Positions 11,101 through 19,137 of a stretch of DNA of 64,000 bases are shown piece by piece. The position numbers and the translations under genes are program-made. The stretch comes from JAKVAV01 sp047633195. GTDB lineage: Bacteria; Bacteroidota; Bacteroidia; Flavobacteriales_D; Cryomorphaceae. The first letter of the stretch is position 1, and every line of letters starts with the position of its first letter. The stretch lies in NCBI GenBank assembly GCA_047633195.1, contig JBLIEU010000007.1, positions 34,697-98,696 on the forward strand, in the 5' to 3' direction. The notes under the pieces are model-generated. The model was not told the origin of the DNA and ran no database searches. It saw nothing but the letters and a program-made list of their open reading frames with translations.

Positions 11101-12910
11101 TCCAGGAGAAGCTCTGGATATTACAGTTTCTCTCACAGGAGTGGGGCCATGGATTATCGAATATGCCATCAATGCTGCTCCTCAAACTCCAGTAAGCACG
11201 ACTGATAACGAATATATTTTTCCAACTACTACTGCTGGCAATTATACGCTCTTGTCAGTAAGTGACGCAAATTGTGACGGATCCGTTTCAGGGTTGGTTC
11301 AAGTTTCAAACTTCGCAACTCCTACAGCTGTGCTTTCGGGAGATGGAGATGTTTGTGAAAACAGTGGTGACGGACCTCTAGTGAATCTCACAGGTCAGGC
11401 TCCATGGACTATTTTCTACAGTATTGACGGAGTAGAAAGTACTGATCCAATAACGACTTTCAACAATCAATTCACCATTCCAGCCGAAGAGGACGGAAAT
11501 TATATGCTAACATCTCTTAGCGATGCCAACTGTGTCGGTTCATTTTCTGGAGCTCTCGATGTGACTATCCTGACTGCACCTACCGCCTTGATATCTGGAG
11601 GAGGAACTGTATGCGAAGGGGATGAACTTCCATTTGAAGTAGAGCTGACGGGAGATGGCCCTTGGGATGTTATTTACTCCATTGATGGAATCCCTCAACC
11701 AAGCATTACTACTTCTGACAACAGTTACATTTTCTCATCTAGTGTAAGTGGTGACTACACCATTACTCAAGTCAATGATCAAAGCTGTCCAGGTGAAGCT
11801 CTAGACAGTGATGCTGCCTTGATCGTGAACCTCCTTCCGACAGCTGAAGTTCTTTCAAATCAAGATCAAATCTGCATTGGCCAAGAGCTGGAGTTGATTT
11901 ACGACTTACAGGGAACACCACCCTTTACAATGACATATCTTTTGGATGAGGATACGATTACTTTAACAGGATTAACTACTAATTACCTCGAGGTACTTCA
12001 ACCCACAACACCTGTGTTCACACAAGTACTCTATGTCGAAGACAGCTCGAATCCCGTATGCTCTAACACTCCGAACAATTCGAAATTTATTCCAGTAGGC
12101 GAATTACCCGATGCACCAATCTTGCAAGACGATACTATCTGTTCTGATGCAGGTTCGGTTCAAATAGGAATAGATGGCGTGCCTGAGTTGGAGTACACCT
12201 GGTCACCCGCAGATCGATTATCTGATCCAAAAGACCCGAACCCGACTTTTATATTGGGCGATGATGACTTCAGCCCGTTCGTAAGACAATATACTTTTAT
12301 ACTAACGGCTAGCAACGGAGACTGTGTAGCGGACGACACGTTAACCATTACTGTTGACCCAGGACCAAGAGCAAGATTTACCTACAACCCGAATCCCGTA
12401 AATTCTGAAGATACCAAGGTGAGATTTCTAAATCAGTCGTCATTAGGTGATGAAGCCATTTACTTCTGGGAGTTTGATTCTCTGGACACGTCTCAGGAAT
12501 TCAACCCAGTGTATGAATTCCCTGGAGGGGTGTTGGCCAATTACACAGTTACCCTCACGGCGATTGACCCATTAACAGGATGCATCGACGAATGGTCAGA
12601 CATTATCAAAGTAAAACCACAGATGCTGGTTTATGTACCTACAGCATTTACGCCTGACAATGATGGACTCAATGATCTTTGGAGACCAGTGTTATCAAAT
12701 ATTGACGAGAACGATTATCTATTGTCTGTTTTTGACAGATTTGGCAATACCGTTTTCGAAACAAGTGACCCAGATAAAGCATGGAATGGAAGCATGAACA
12801 ATGATGACTACTACGTGAAAACAGGAGTCTACGTTTGGCAAATTGAAACTAAGAATCCAATGTCTTTGGAGAAAGTTGATTTTAAAGGAACTGTAACGGT
12901 CATCCGATAA
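5108..12910 (+). CDS. Giant (2600 aa) repetitive surface protein with T9SS type B (CHU_C) domain
   Basis: Signal peptide at residues 1-27 (hydrophobic core FLPLIFVLILLPG, cut near AFG-Q). A Cys/Gly/Trp-rich N-terminal domain covers ~28-205. Next come many Ig-like units of ~75-90 residues (~205-1040) sharing the pattern DAG, C, GTP, GG.W, F.P, G.YTYTV. Three larger modules of ~250 residues follow (~1042-1798). A further set of about four ~85-residue units begins PTA.(L/V)(I/L)SG (~1985-2290). A PKD-like domain (~2418-2505; FWEFDSLDTSQEFNPVYEF) precedes the C-terminal CHU_C domain (~2507-2600: PTAFTPDNDGLNDLW, VFDRFGNTVFE, AWNG, GTVTVIR). CHU_C marks type B T9SS cargo such as SprB-like adhesins. 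The protein is probably a surface adhesin or filament; no enzymatic domain is seen. Regularly placed cysteines suggest disulphides. Confidence 0.88.
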   Translation: MLKILKKLRFLPLIFVLILLPGSYAFGQCDIETEWTFDPPLPPGGAYDAGTVLTLCGEVTAYTAGGANWLSGMAIVFPPGWDAASMTNIVGPTGCGAGEWVYLETLTCGGLVITNPGFYYDSNVSGPQDGNPCNNWGDGSNPCGGWSFCFDITLDADCGGGTNPWDGTDITPAIQAYSDSEVGSWTQGTGCAAAEFVDGPTISVVLDCCDAESGVEPAGPIDICGNTPFSLLTLLGPPVDPIGTWAGPAGWTLTGGNPIFNPSTNPTLSDPPGDYTYTVVGSDGCLKSSTITMQFIDLGLQATNSLCEGTALLADLWLNPSITLPPGGTWTFPDGTIVPGGQVDNTTSPSGIYTYNYVDAGGCPTTISMQLNVSSGGAVGFPANNITVCLLDPPFAPFDSLLGSPASLSGSWVYYGYTPPPALDDFLFFSGTGGAATWMLNPADYNDGDQMVDGYVVYYSSDPACGFAQDTIFIDVGEVFDAGLFTSATICEGDAPVVLESLLLGTPTIGGDWEDINGNPVANLYNPAAVVPDSTYTLIYSGGFAGTSCFNSQVMQLTVLSNFTDAGNPMAVTVCETQLAFSMTDTLNETGTPQPGGIWTGPPGFGGGEFFVPGSDPAGVYTYTISSPCGSDSNTLTINVITLANAGIDGTLNICPADLNVPLINGLGGAPQGGGFWTLSGIPVVPPTVNGNTVADGAVYQYSVGTGTCADLSEVTISLQPGPFAGVLTAVPQEFCQADASFSLSTLFTTPPSVLGDFWTGPLGPVAGSTFNPATAGSGNYTYTVTNSCGSDDVTVFISIETTPNAGNSGPLVVCDNGTVTIDLFASLGAGVTTGGTWTGPAGWTLTGGNPIFDPTSDPAGAYTYTVQSLPNNLCTATATINASYIATGDAGLDNTITVCGTDATFNMLDSLNGTPDGGGDWFPSGPLFNPALSAPGAYTYLITNPGCASSISTLTVNLQSPPDAGQNTAVTLCESLGNIDLTGELNGTPVGGGVWTDLATGNAVSNPYNLAGSCGSSVSLEYTVDAGICISSSTLDLTIQCPPNAGTDVITTQCADNSGFDLFSISDPTADAGSFTNTTTGLAVPGGIVTLSAGAAGSYTYTVPGGQCPDDIAFYTLNLQTPISVVIDPQCTPSQTQYVVTLTVTGGDGNYTVTGLPGGPFVGNTYVSVPIAAGSTYSFSVEDTGPCASFVQAVTPGPNCACAADAEFVDTFVDICEGGTANIELSFPSGAPTFTIDYTDGTTIFTNQGPFTTGDFLQLTPAVSTTYTLTAVSDQNCTTSVNDFVTVNVETTPDAGIDVSLDLCGSGGIIVLSSLIDASADQPGVFTNSLGAVVTNIPQTSAASDVYTYTVFGTQCPNATATYTLNIIDPISVNVVSAVCNAAQTAYTVTLEISGGDGNYSVTGLLPGGLVIGTTFVSDPIPSGTPYSYNVSDTGPCPDVSAGPINSPNCSCPASAQFFDNTTSICVGSTANIELNFPTGTPPFTIDYTDGTNIFTNEGPYVSGDFLQVTPATTTTYTLTGVADQNCNTSASDAITVVVEAPPIAGPDVIEAFCASNAAFNLSTLVDGAVAETTGNFFDSGGVQVPGNTINLNSSSSDVYTYEVSATVCPSDQASYTVTINDPIAISNILVECNSAQTGYIVSFDIEGGDGNYAVAAGGSYAGAILPGSPVSYQSALIPNDTDYSFTISDGSPCSDQIVAGLDPDCDCPAAGSLSGTTSICNGDCATLTFNLQGDGPWDVVYENSLDASNPISLIDIANGHMVTVCPSATAIYTILSVDDVNCSGLVNGLPVTVTVDSPLSINNLTETCDAVNENYTVSFTVNGGIPGTYQVNPFGQSFVGGAYESFPISSGDPYSFAVSDAGACASVPVEGVFQCVCITDAGTIAPGLIEICEDENLIIPFNGDDVLDGNDGYQFILHEGSETNIGFIVDRYTAATIPTPSGIVFGQTYYITGVAGNTDPFGNVILTEDCTNQTNGIPVIFHALPTALISGFGTICPGEALDITVSLTGVGPWIIEYAINAAPQTPVSTTDNEYIFPTTTAGNYTLLSVSDANCDGSVSGLVQVSNFATPTAVLSGDGDVCENSGDGPLVNLTGQAPWTIFYSIDGVESTDPITTFNNQFTIPAEEDGNYMLTSLSDANCVGSFSGALDVTILTAPTALISGGGTVCEGDELPFEVELTGDGPWDVIYSIDGIPQPSITTSDNSYIFSSSVSGDYTITQVNDQSCPGEALDSDAALIVNLLPTAEVLSNQDQICIGQELELIYDLQGTPPFTMTYLLDEDTITLTGLTTNYLEVLQPTTPVFTQVLYVEDSSNPVCSNTPNNSKFIPVGELPDAPILQDDTICSDAGSVQIGIDGVPELEYTWSPADRLSDPKDPNPTFILGDDDFSPFVRQYTFILTASNGDCVADDTLTITVDPGPRARFTYNPNPVNSEDTKVRFLNQSSLGDEAIYFWEFDSLDTSQEFNPVYEFPGGVLANYTVTLTAIDPLTGCIDEWSDIIKVKPQMLVYVPTAFTPDNDGLNDLWRPVLSNIDENDYLLSVFDRFGNTVFETSDPDKAWNGSMNNDDYYVKTGVYVWQIETKNPMSLEKVDFKGTVTVIR
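8232..10503 (+). repeat. Three tandem ~760-bp coding modules inside the giant surface protein
   Basis: Modules begin near 8232, 8992 and 9738. Each encodes, in order: an Ig-like unit ending in YTYTV or YTYEV, a PIS(V) strand with C..(A/S)QT.Y.V, a GGDGNY motif, a S(D/E).GPC or SDGSPC motif, a cysteine pair (CACA, CSCP, CDCP), a (S)IC segment, and a final (D)xNC. The first two are closest: both carry FTIDYTDGT and TYTLT followed by DQNC. The third is the most diverged. The period is 750-765 bases. This is protein-module duplication, not a CRISPR or satellite. Confidence 0.8.
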
Positions 12911-12992
12911 GCTTTTGACCAACTATTCCAACAATGATTCGTCACAAAGAAGAATGGATAAGACAGCTGTATAAGAGTAAGTAGGTTTAGTT

Positions 12993-13000
12993 TAAATTTG
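12993..13000 (+). promoter_or_regulatory. -7 box upstream of the second type B T9SS gene
   Basis: TAAATTTG matches TAnnTTTG, 68 bases before the ATG at 13069. No clear -33 element is visible. No terminator is seen between 12910 and this box, so read-through from the upstream gene is possible. Confidence 0.4.
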
Positions 13001-13068
13001 GAATTCAATTCCTTAATTCTTTTACTAGATCTTTGATCATCGAACCGAATGATTTGAATAATTGCAAA

Positions 13069-16000
13069 ATGAGGATTAAATTGAAAACTGAACATAATAT
13101 CATTCTGACTTTGGAAAGTGGACTTAGTAAAATCAGCAGAATTAAGCCGATTGGATTCACATTTCACCATGTTGTAATTATTGCGATTTCTCTTTTGGTT
13201 TCAAGTCAAGTATTTGGACAGATCTTTTTAATTGAAAATGGCACGGTAAACACTTGCACGGGTGTTTTTCAAGATGATGGTAGCACGAATGAGTATACGC
13301 CTGGCAGCACATTCACATTTACACTCTGTCCAGATTCTCCAGGAGATGTTATCTCAGTCCAGTTTGTTGCCTTTTCTCTTTTTCAAAGTCCCAATCCCAA
13401 CAATAGTGACTACTTAGCTATTTTCGATGGAGACAACACAGGTGCAGCGACTTTAGGGAGTTACACTGGAGATGCACTTCAGGGAGTACCAGTAACAGGA
13501 ACCGTAGTGAATGTAACAGGGTGCATGACATTTGTATTCACATCAGGGGTGAACAGTCCTGGATTCCCAGGTTGGGAGGCTCTTATCTCATGTACCACTC
13601 CATGCGATAACCCTACGGCTGCATCATTAATCTCAGATCCAGCCCCTGATGGCGCTTTTCAATCAATAGGTGTTTGCTTGGATTCCCCAGTAACCTTTAG
13701 TGACAATGGTTCCGTTCCAGCCAATGGATTTAACATAGCATACTGGGAATGGAACTATGGCGATGGGATAGTAGATAGTTTGACCTCAGCAGCTGATGCA
13801 GTTCATTCATTCACCGAACCCGGCGAATATCTTGTGGGTTTAACTGTAATTGATAACAATGGATGCAGAAGTCTCAATCTTGATCCATTGCAGATATTGG
13901 TTAGTACAATTCCAGTGTTTAATACCAACTTCGAATCACCCATATGCGTTGGAAGCCCATCAACCATTGACGGAAATCCAGTCCAAAGTATAACATGGAC
14001 CGCACTTCCACCGCAAACAGTAGCTGGAGAAACCTATCTGGCCGACGGTGCGGGTTTTTCTTATTCTACTTCACTGGTATTTGACTTTTTTGAACCAGGC
14101 GCAGTGGTGGAAACTTGCGATGATTTCTTGAGCGTTTTCATAAATATGGAGCACTCCTATCTCGGGGATTTAGGTTTCTCACTTACCTGTCCTGATGGAA
14201 CCATTGTGAATATGTTAACCTTTGCCACCAACGGAGGTGGAGGAACATTTTTGGGAGAACCCGTTGATGATGGACAAGGAAGTCCCGATAATCTAGACCA
14301 AGGAGTTGGCTATGATTACGGTTGGTCGCCTACCAGCACCAATGGGTTTATTTGGGATGATAATTCCACTCCAACTGATTTCATAAATACCGCTGGGAAC
14401 GCTGCGTCGGGAAATATTGTCGATCCAGGAATTTATGAGAGTGAAGAAGATTTATGCAATTTCGTTGGTTGTCCTTTGAACGGAGAATGGACTTTCAGTG
14501 TCTCCGATAACCTCGGTGCAGATGATGGCTACATCTTCGAATGGGGAATTGAATGGAATCCCTCCTTATTCCCAGATGTCACTACGTTTACACCAATCGT
14601 TGGATTGGAGTCTGACTCTTCATTTTGGGAGGGACCGAATATTCTTAGCACATCAGCGAATGGAAATTCTATAGACATCCTGTTTGATACACCAGGAACC
14701 TATGAATACACTTTTTTTGCCACCAATAATTTTGCTTGCACATTCGACACAACCATTGTTCTTGAAGTCGTAGAAGGTCCTGAAATCACTGCTGGCGAAG
14801 ATTTATTTTTATGTGCTGACCCCGTTACTCTGCAAGCTTCAGTTGTAGGAGCTGCTGGAGAATGTTCGGCTGCAGCAGGAAACTACAATTATTGCTACGA
14901 TACGAATGACCAAATAACACAAACTTTTTGCCCTGACACACCTGGTGACGGTACACTAATGGAAATGTCTATCAACAGCGGAACGATCGGATTTTTCGGG
15001 AACTCATTTATAGTCTACGATGGAGATGATACCGGAGCGCCTGTTCTTGGTACCTTTTTCAACGGTGATCTGTCTGGACAAGTTTTTATTGCTACAAACC
15101 CAACAGGGTGCCTAACTTTTGAATTGACAAGTGGAGTTTTTGGTGGCTCCTGCGCAGGTGGATTTGAAGATGCCATAGATATCTCGATTTCATGCGACGG
15201 AGGATCTGGTCTGATATGGACGTGGAGTCCAGCTACTGGTCTTTCTGACCCCAATGTTCAGAACCCAACTGCATTGGTTACACAACCCACTATCTATACT
15301 GTATCTGCTTATCCTGTAGGATTGCCTGGATGCTTGATTACTGACCAAGTGCTAGTAGCCCCAGATCAAGAAGTAAATCCAGGAACTGACACAGACACAA
15401 CCTTGTGCTACAATTTACCTTCAAACTTATTGACTTCTTTTTTGGGTGGAGATCCTGCGGTTACCGGTACGTGGATCGATAATGCGACAGGAGTGGAATT
15501 CCCTTCTATGGAATTCAGCCCAACTGATTATCCCAACGGAGCCAACTTTAGTCTGACCTACACTGTATCCAATGGACTTTGCTCCAATTCGTCAAATCTT
15601 TTAATAACGGTATTGCCTGTCACCAATAATTCATGCTGTCAGACCAATGCCAACCCAGGGCCTGATGCAGTAGCTTGTGCCCTTACTTACCAGCTTCAAG
15701 CAGATATTCCTGTAGGAATTGGCACGTGGACAGGAGACTCAACACTAATTTTTAGTGATATAAACGACCCTCTATCAGCAGTTACCGCGCCGTCTCCAGG
15801 TGGAACGTATGACCTAACATGGACTGATTTTAATGGTGCACTTTGCGAGAATTCAGAAGTCATCCAAGTTGTTTTGGCAGATTCTCTCGAGATTGCCGTA
15901 TTAACCGAAGATGCCATCTGTTTTGATGAATGTTCTGGAACAGCTATTGCTATTCCATCGGGAGGTACATCCAGCACAGGAGTTTACAGCATAGAATGGA

Positions 16001-16902
16001 GTGGAGGAGTTCAAGGAGGCGCCAATCAATTAAGAGATAGCCTTTGCCTAGGTATTTTTACCGCAAAAGTCACCGACAACGTTGGCTGCGTGGATTCTAC
16101 ATTTTTCGAAATAGGACAACCCGAACCTATGGATATGTCCATTCTCGGAAGAGGAGCTCTTTGTAAAGACTCCTGCAATGCTCGAGTGATTATTTCTTCC
16201 GCCGACGCTACAGAATATAGCTATAACGGAGGTTTGGATTGGGAGTTGGACAGTATTGGTTACGTTTGTCCCGATACAATAGCAACGGTTGGGATAAGAA
16301 ATGAATTTGGCTGTGAGCTTTATGACAGTTTGATTTTGGATAACCCTGAACCTTACCTTGCAAATTTCAATATCAATCCAAATCCAACGACAGTAAAAAG
16401 CCCATTAATTTCGTTCCAAGATGTGTCTCGTCCTGGCCCTATTGCCAAAACATTATTCTTGTACGGTGATCCAGCTTTTGCTGAAAGTGATTCCAGATTG
16501 TCTCAATACCAATTCCCAACAGATACTGCGGGCGAATATTTGATTACGCTTATCAGCGAAAGCGCAAACGGATGTATTGACACTCTGAGTAAGGTACTGG
16601 TGATCAATGACGATCTGCTTTGGTTTATTCCAAACTCTTTTTCTCCTAATGGTGATGGAATTAATGACCTATGGAAACCCGTTGGAACGACCGTTGATCT
16701 CACATCATATTCGTGTAAGATATACGACAGGTGGGGAAAAGTGGTATTCCAATCATCTGATATCAATACCCCTTGGAATGGAAGTAATACAAATTCGGAG
16801 TATTTCTCTGGTACTAATATATACACCTACGTTTTGGAAATCACTTCTGCAACGACAGAGGATAAGTACGAGCTAACTGGTTTTATAACTTTAATTAGAT
16901 AA
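13069..16902 (+). CDS. 1277-aa CUB / PKD / P-domain surface protein with T9SS type B (CHU_C) domain
   Basis: The start is the ATG at 13069; the frame extends to a TTG at 13033 but that adds 12 residues with no signal character. The export signal is unusual: ~34 polar/basic residues precede the hydrophobic core (VVIIAISLLVSSQVFG). Domains in order: CUB-like (~63-175; DYLAIFDGDNTGA), PKD (~225-278; WEWNYGDGIVDS), a proprotein-convertase P-domain (~331-498; INMEHSYLGDLGFSLTCPDG, GEWTFSVSDN), a second CUB-like domain (~598-710; FIVYDGDDTGAPVLG), an Ig-like stretch, SprB-like segments (AICFDECSGTA; ALCKDSCNA), and CHU_C (~1183-1277; PNSFSPNGDGINDLW to GFITLIR). CUB and P-domains are typical binding modules of Bacteroidota secreted proteins; no protease domain is present. 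Likely T9SS cargo displayed on the surface, perhaps functioning with the 2600-aa neighbour. Confidence 0.87.
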   Translation: MRIKLKTEHNIILTLESGLSKISRIKPIGFTFHHVVIIAISLLVSSQVFGQIFLIENGTVNTCTGVFQDDGSTNEYTPGSTFTFTLCPDSPGDVISVQFVAFSLFQSPNPNNSDYLAIFDGDNTGAATLGSYTGDALQGVPVTGTVVNVTGCMTFVFTSGVNSPGFPGWEALISCTTPCDNPTAASLISDPAPDGAFQSIGVCLDSPVTFSDNGSVPANGFNIAYWEWNYGDGIVDSLTSAADAVHSFTEPGEYLVGLTVIDNNGCRSLNLDPLQILVSTIPVFNTNFESPICVGSPSTIDGNPVQSITWTALPPQTVAGETYLADGAGFSYSTSLVFDFFEPGAVVETCDDFLSVFINMEHSYLGDLGFSLTCPDGTIVNMLTFATNGGGGTFLGEPVDDGQGSPDNLDQGVGYDYGWSPTSTNGFIWDDNSTPTDFINTAGNAASGNIVDPGIYESEEDLCNFVGCPLNGEWTFSVSDNLGADDGYIFEWGIEWNPSLFPDVTTFTPIVGLESDSSFWEGPNILSTSANGNSIDILFDTPGTYEYTFFATNNFACTFDTTIVLEVVEGPEITAGEDLFLCADPVTLQASVVGAAGECSAAAGNYNYCYDTNDQITQTFCPDTPGDGTLMEMSINSGTIGFFGNSFIVYDGDDTGAPVLGTFFNGDLSGQVFIATNPTGCLTFELTSGVFGGSCAGGFEDAIDISISCDGGSGLIWTWSPATGLSDPNVQNPTALVTQPTIYTVSAYPVGLPGCLITDQVLVAPDQEVNPGTDTDTTLCYNLPSNLLTSFLGGDPAVTGTWIDNATGVEFPSMEFSPTDYPNGANFSLTYTVSNGLCSNSSNLLITVLPVTNNSCCQTNANPGPDAVACALTYQLQADIPVGIGTWTGDSTLIFSDINDPLSAVTAPSPGGTYDLTWTDFNGALCENSEVIQVVLADSLEIAVLTEDAICFDECSGTAIAIPSGGTSSTGVYSIEWSGGVQGGANQLRDSLCLGIFTAKVTDNVGCVDSTFFEIGQPEPMDMSILGRGALCKDSCNARVIISSADATEYSYNGGLDWELDSIGYVCPDTIATVGIRNEFGCELYDSLILDNPEPYLANFNINPNPTTVKSPLISFQDVSRPGPIAKTLFLYGDPAFAESDSRLSQYQFPTDTAGEYLITLISESANGCIDTLSKVLVINDDLLWFIPNSFSPNGDGINDLWKPVGTTVDLTSYSCKIYDRWGKVVFQSSDINTPWNGSNTNSEYFSGTNIYTYVLEITSATTEDKYELTGFITLIR

Positions 16903-16943
16903 GTTACTACGTACAAGGTGGATTCAAACAGCCGACAAATGCA

Positions 16944-16951
16944 TAACTTCG
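16944..16951 (+). promoter_or_regulatory. -7-like box (TAACTTCG) just before lgt
   Basis: One mismatch from TAnnTTTG (TTCG for TTTG). It ends only 7 bases before the lgt ATG, predicting an almost leaderless transcript. The same TTCG variant occurs before yihY and hpt. Confidence 0.35.
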
Positions 16952-16958
16952 GCCGCAT

Positions 16959-17789
16959 ATGACTTCGTTTTTGAGTTCACTGTTGGTTATTCACTGGGAC
17001 ATAGATCCTACCGCTTTTACTATCCCATTCATCGACTGGCCTGTGCGCTGGTATGGTATTCTATTCGTCCTCGGACTTTTAGTCAGTGAATATGTACTTT
17101 TCTATATTTTCGAAAAGGATGGGAAAACCAAAAAAAATGTGGAAGACTTGGCCGTCTATGTGGTCGTCGGGACAATAGTTGGAGCAAGATTGGGCCATGT
17201 CTTTTTCTACGATGCAGCCAACTATCTCAGTAATCCCTTAGACATTCTCAAAATTTGGGAAGGCGGATTAGCAAGCCATGGTGGAGCCATCGGAATACTT
17301 ACCGCCATCGTCCTCTATTGCCGCAAGTACAAGTTCGATTTCCTCTGGGTTATGGATCGTCTAGTTATCGTAGTATGTTTCACCGGTGCCTGTATACGTT
17401 TCGGGAATTTAATGAATACAGAAATTCTTGGGACCATTACAGATTTGCCGTGGGGGTTCGTTTTTGAAAATGCCTACCCCGATTTTCTTTCTCAAGACCC
17501 AAGACACCCAGCCCAACTCTATGAGGCTATCTACTGCTTCTTTTTAATGGGAATAACCTTTTGGCTCTGGAAAGAAAAAAGACAGAAGCTTCAGGGCGGT
17601 TTCATTTTCGGAGTATTCATGGTGATTCTTTTCTCGCTTCGATTTTTGGATGAATTTGTCAAAATCAACCAAGAAGCATTTGAAAATGACCTCCCCATCA
17701 ATATGGGACAAATTCTGAGTATCCCCTTCGTGTTGGCCGGTATATATTTGATTTTCAGACCGAAGCCAAAAAGCCTCACCCATTCGTGA
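16959..17789 (+). CDS. lgt: Prolipoprotein diacylglyceryl transferase
   Basis: Transfers diacylglycerol from phosphatidylglycerol to the lipobox cysteine of prolipoproteins, the first step of lipoprotein maturation, in the inner membrane. The 276-aa protein has about seven hydrophobic segments. Family motifs are visible: the N-terminal PVRWYGILF, GARLGHVFFYD, the HGGAIG loop (~107), the RFGNLMNTEI signature (usual form R-[IF]-[GA]-N-[FL]-x-N-x-E), and DPRHPAQLYEA. Length is normal. Its stop overlaps the GTG start of the next gene by 3 bases, so the two are co-translated. Confidence 0.95.
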   Translation: MTSFLSSLLVIHWDIDPTAFTIPFIDWPVRWYGILFVLGLLVSEYVLFYIFEKDGKTKKNVEDLAVYVVVGTIVGARLGHVFFYDAANYLSNPLDILKIWEGGLASHGGAIGILTAIVLYCRKYKFDFLWVMDRLVIVVCFTGACIRFGNLMNTEILGTITDLPWGFVFENAYPDFLSQDPRHPAQLYEAIYCFFLMGITFWLWKEKRQKLQGGFIFGVFMVILFSLRFLDEFVKINQEAFENDLPINMGQILSIPFVLAGIYLIFRPKPKSLTHS

Positions 17790-18856
17790 AAAACCAACTA
17801 CTCATAGTGCTCTGTTTATTTACGAGCTCATTGAGCATTGGTCAAGAATCTTTTATGCGTTTTTCAGATTTAGAGAGCGACGACCACAACGACAATGTTT
17901 TCAGAATAGGCTTCTATAACGTTGAAAACCTATTCGATCTCGAAGACGACAGCCTCACACGCGATGAGAGCTTTACTCCCGAAGGAACCAATCGATATAC
18001 TTTCGGTCGATACGACAAAAAGAAAAATGGTCTAGGAAGAACGATCCTGGCTTTGGGTGGGTGGCAGCCCGTGGAACTTATGGGCCTCTGCGAGGTAGAG
18101 AGTAAGTGGGTCATGGATGGACTCATCAATTTCTCTCCTCTCAAAAATGCAGGATACGAATACATCCATGAAGACTCTCCTGACCGACGAGGAATTGACG
18201 TGGCCTGTCTCTACCAACCCGCTCGATTTGAACCGATTCTCTACAAGTATTTCCGCATCAAATTTCCCTTCGACCCCGATCGAAAAACCAGAGATATGCT
18301 CTACGTGAAGGGAATCATTCCAAATGGAGACACATTGCATTTCTTTGTAAACCATTGGCCCTCTCGTTGGGGGGGACAGTTTGTATCAGAACCTTCGCGA
18401 GCATATGTCGCCTCAGTTCTTCGGCAAAAAGTTGATAGCCTGCAAAACCGTTTTGACAACCCTTTGATCGTAATCACCGGTGATTTGAACGATGAGCCGG
18501 ACGATTTGAGTCTCACTGAAAGCCTTGGGTCGAAAAACAGTTTGGAGAATATCCAAGCAGGAAATCTTGTAAACCTGATGTCTCCCATTAAGCACAAGTT
18601 CGGCACGCATAGTTTTGCAGGTGAATGGGGTGTGCTGGATCAATTTATTGTAAGCGAAAATCTATTGCGAGAAGGGAAAACCTTCACTAACTACGGACAT
18701 GTTGGAATCTTCGATGCACCATGGTTGCTCAAAAAGAACGCTGCAGGCAATTCGGTTACCAATCGCACCTATCAAGGGCCAGCTTACAAAGGTGGATACA
18801 GCGATCACTTGCCGATCTTTTTGGATTTGATCTTGATGAGAAATAGTAATGAGTAA
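17786..18856 (+). CDS. Secreted endonuclease/exonuclease/phosphatase-family protein
   Basis: A 356-aa protein starting at a GTG that overlaps the lgt stop (gtga). Residues 1-19 form a signal peptide (LLIVLCLFTSSLSIGQ), so it acts outside the cytoplasm. The DNase I-like fold is marked by FRIGFYNVENLFD (metal-binding Asn), a GLCEVESKWV strand (catalytic Glu), FFVNHWPSR (catalytic His), VITGDLNDEP (metal-binding Asp/Asn) and a final YSDHLPIFLDL (catalytic Asp-His). All key residues of the family are present, so it should be active, but whether the substrate is DNA, a phospholipid or another phosphodiester cannot be told. Co-transcription with lgt is a tight association without an obvious biochemical link. 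Confidence 0.85.
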   Translation: MKNQLLIVLCLFTSSLSIGQESFMRFSDLESDDHNDNVFRIGFYNVENLFDLEDDSLTRDESFTPEGTNRYTFGRYDKKKNGLGRTILALGGWQPVELMGLCEVESKWVMDGLINFSPLKNAGYEYIHEDSPDRRGIDVACLYQPARFEPILYKYFRIKFPFDPDRKTRDMLYVKGIIPNGDTLHFFVNHWPSRWGGQFVSEPSRAYVASVLRQKVDSLQNRFDNPLIVITGDLNDEPDDLSLTESLGSKNSLENIQAGNLVNLMSPIKHKFGTHSFAGEWGVLDQFIVSENLLREGKTFTNYGHVGIFDAPWLLKKNAAGNSVTNRTYQGPAYKGGYSDHLPIFLDLILMRNSNE

Positions 18857-19088
18857 TGAGTAAAAAAAAGTGAAGTAGACCGATTCTATCAGGATTTTTG
18901 AATGAAATAAACACCCGCCAAAACCTTAAATATATTTTCCCTTATAGACCTTGGCTTGGGCTAGATGCATTTCATTTCTAAGGCATGAGGTTTGTATCGA
19001 ACCATCTCTTCCAGTCTTGACACTGCATCCATATTGGTGCTTAGGGCATACTCCCTTCGCATGGATAAACAAAATGACTTCAAATAAA
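18857..19088. other. Intergenic region between the endonuclease gene and gyrB terminator
   Basis: About 230 bases with no supported gene, RNA or promoter. A short repeated tag (taatgag twice) directly follows the endonuclease stop. The two genes converge here. Confidence 0.5.
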
Positions 19089-19115
19089 AAAAGCGGCTCT
19101 TTCGGAGCCGCTTTT
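19089..19115 (-). terminator. Strong intrinsic terminator of gyrB (bidirectional)
   Basis: A perfect 11-bp stem (aaaagcggctc/gagccgctttt) with a 5-base loop. On the minus strand it is followed by tttttattt, making it the gyrB terminator. The plus-strand side also ends in a short T run, so it can serve the converging endonuclease transcript. Confidence 0.85.
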
Positions 19116-19137
19116 CAATTCTATTGGTTTGAAAATA

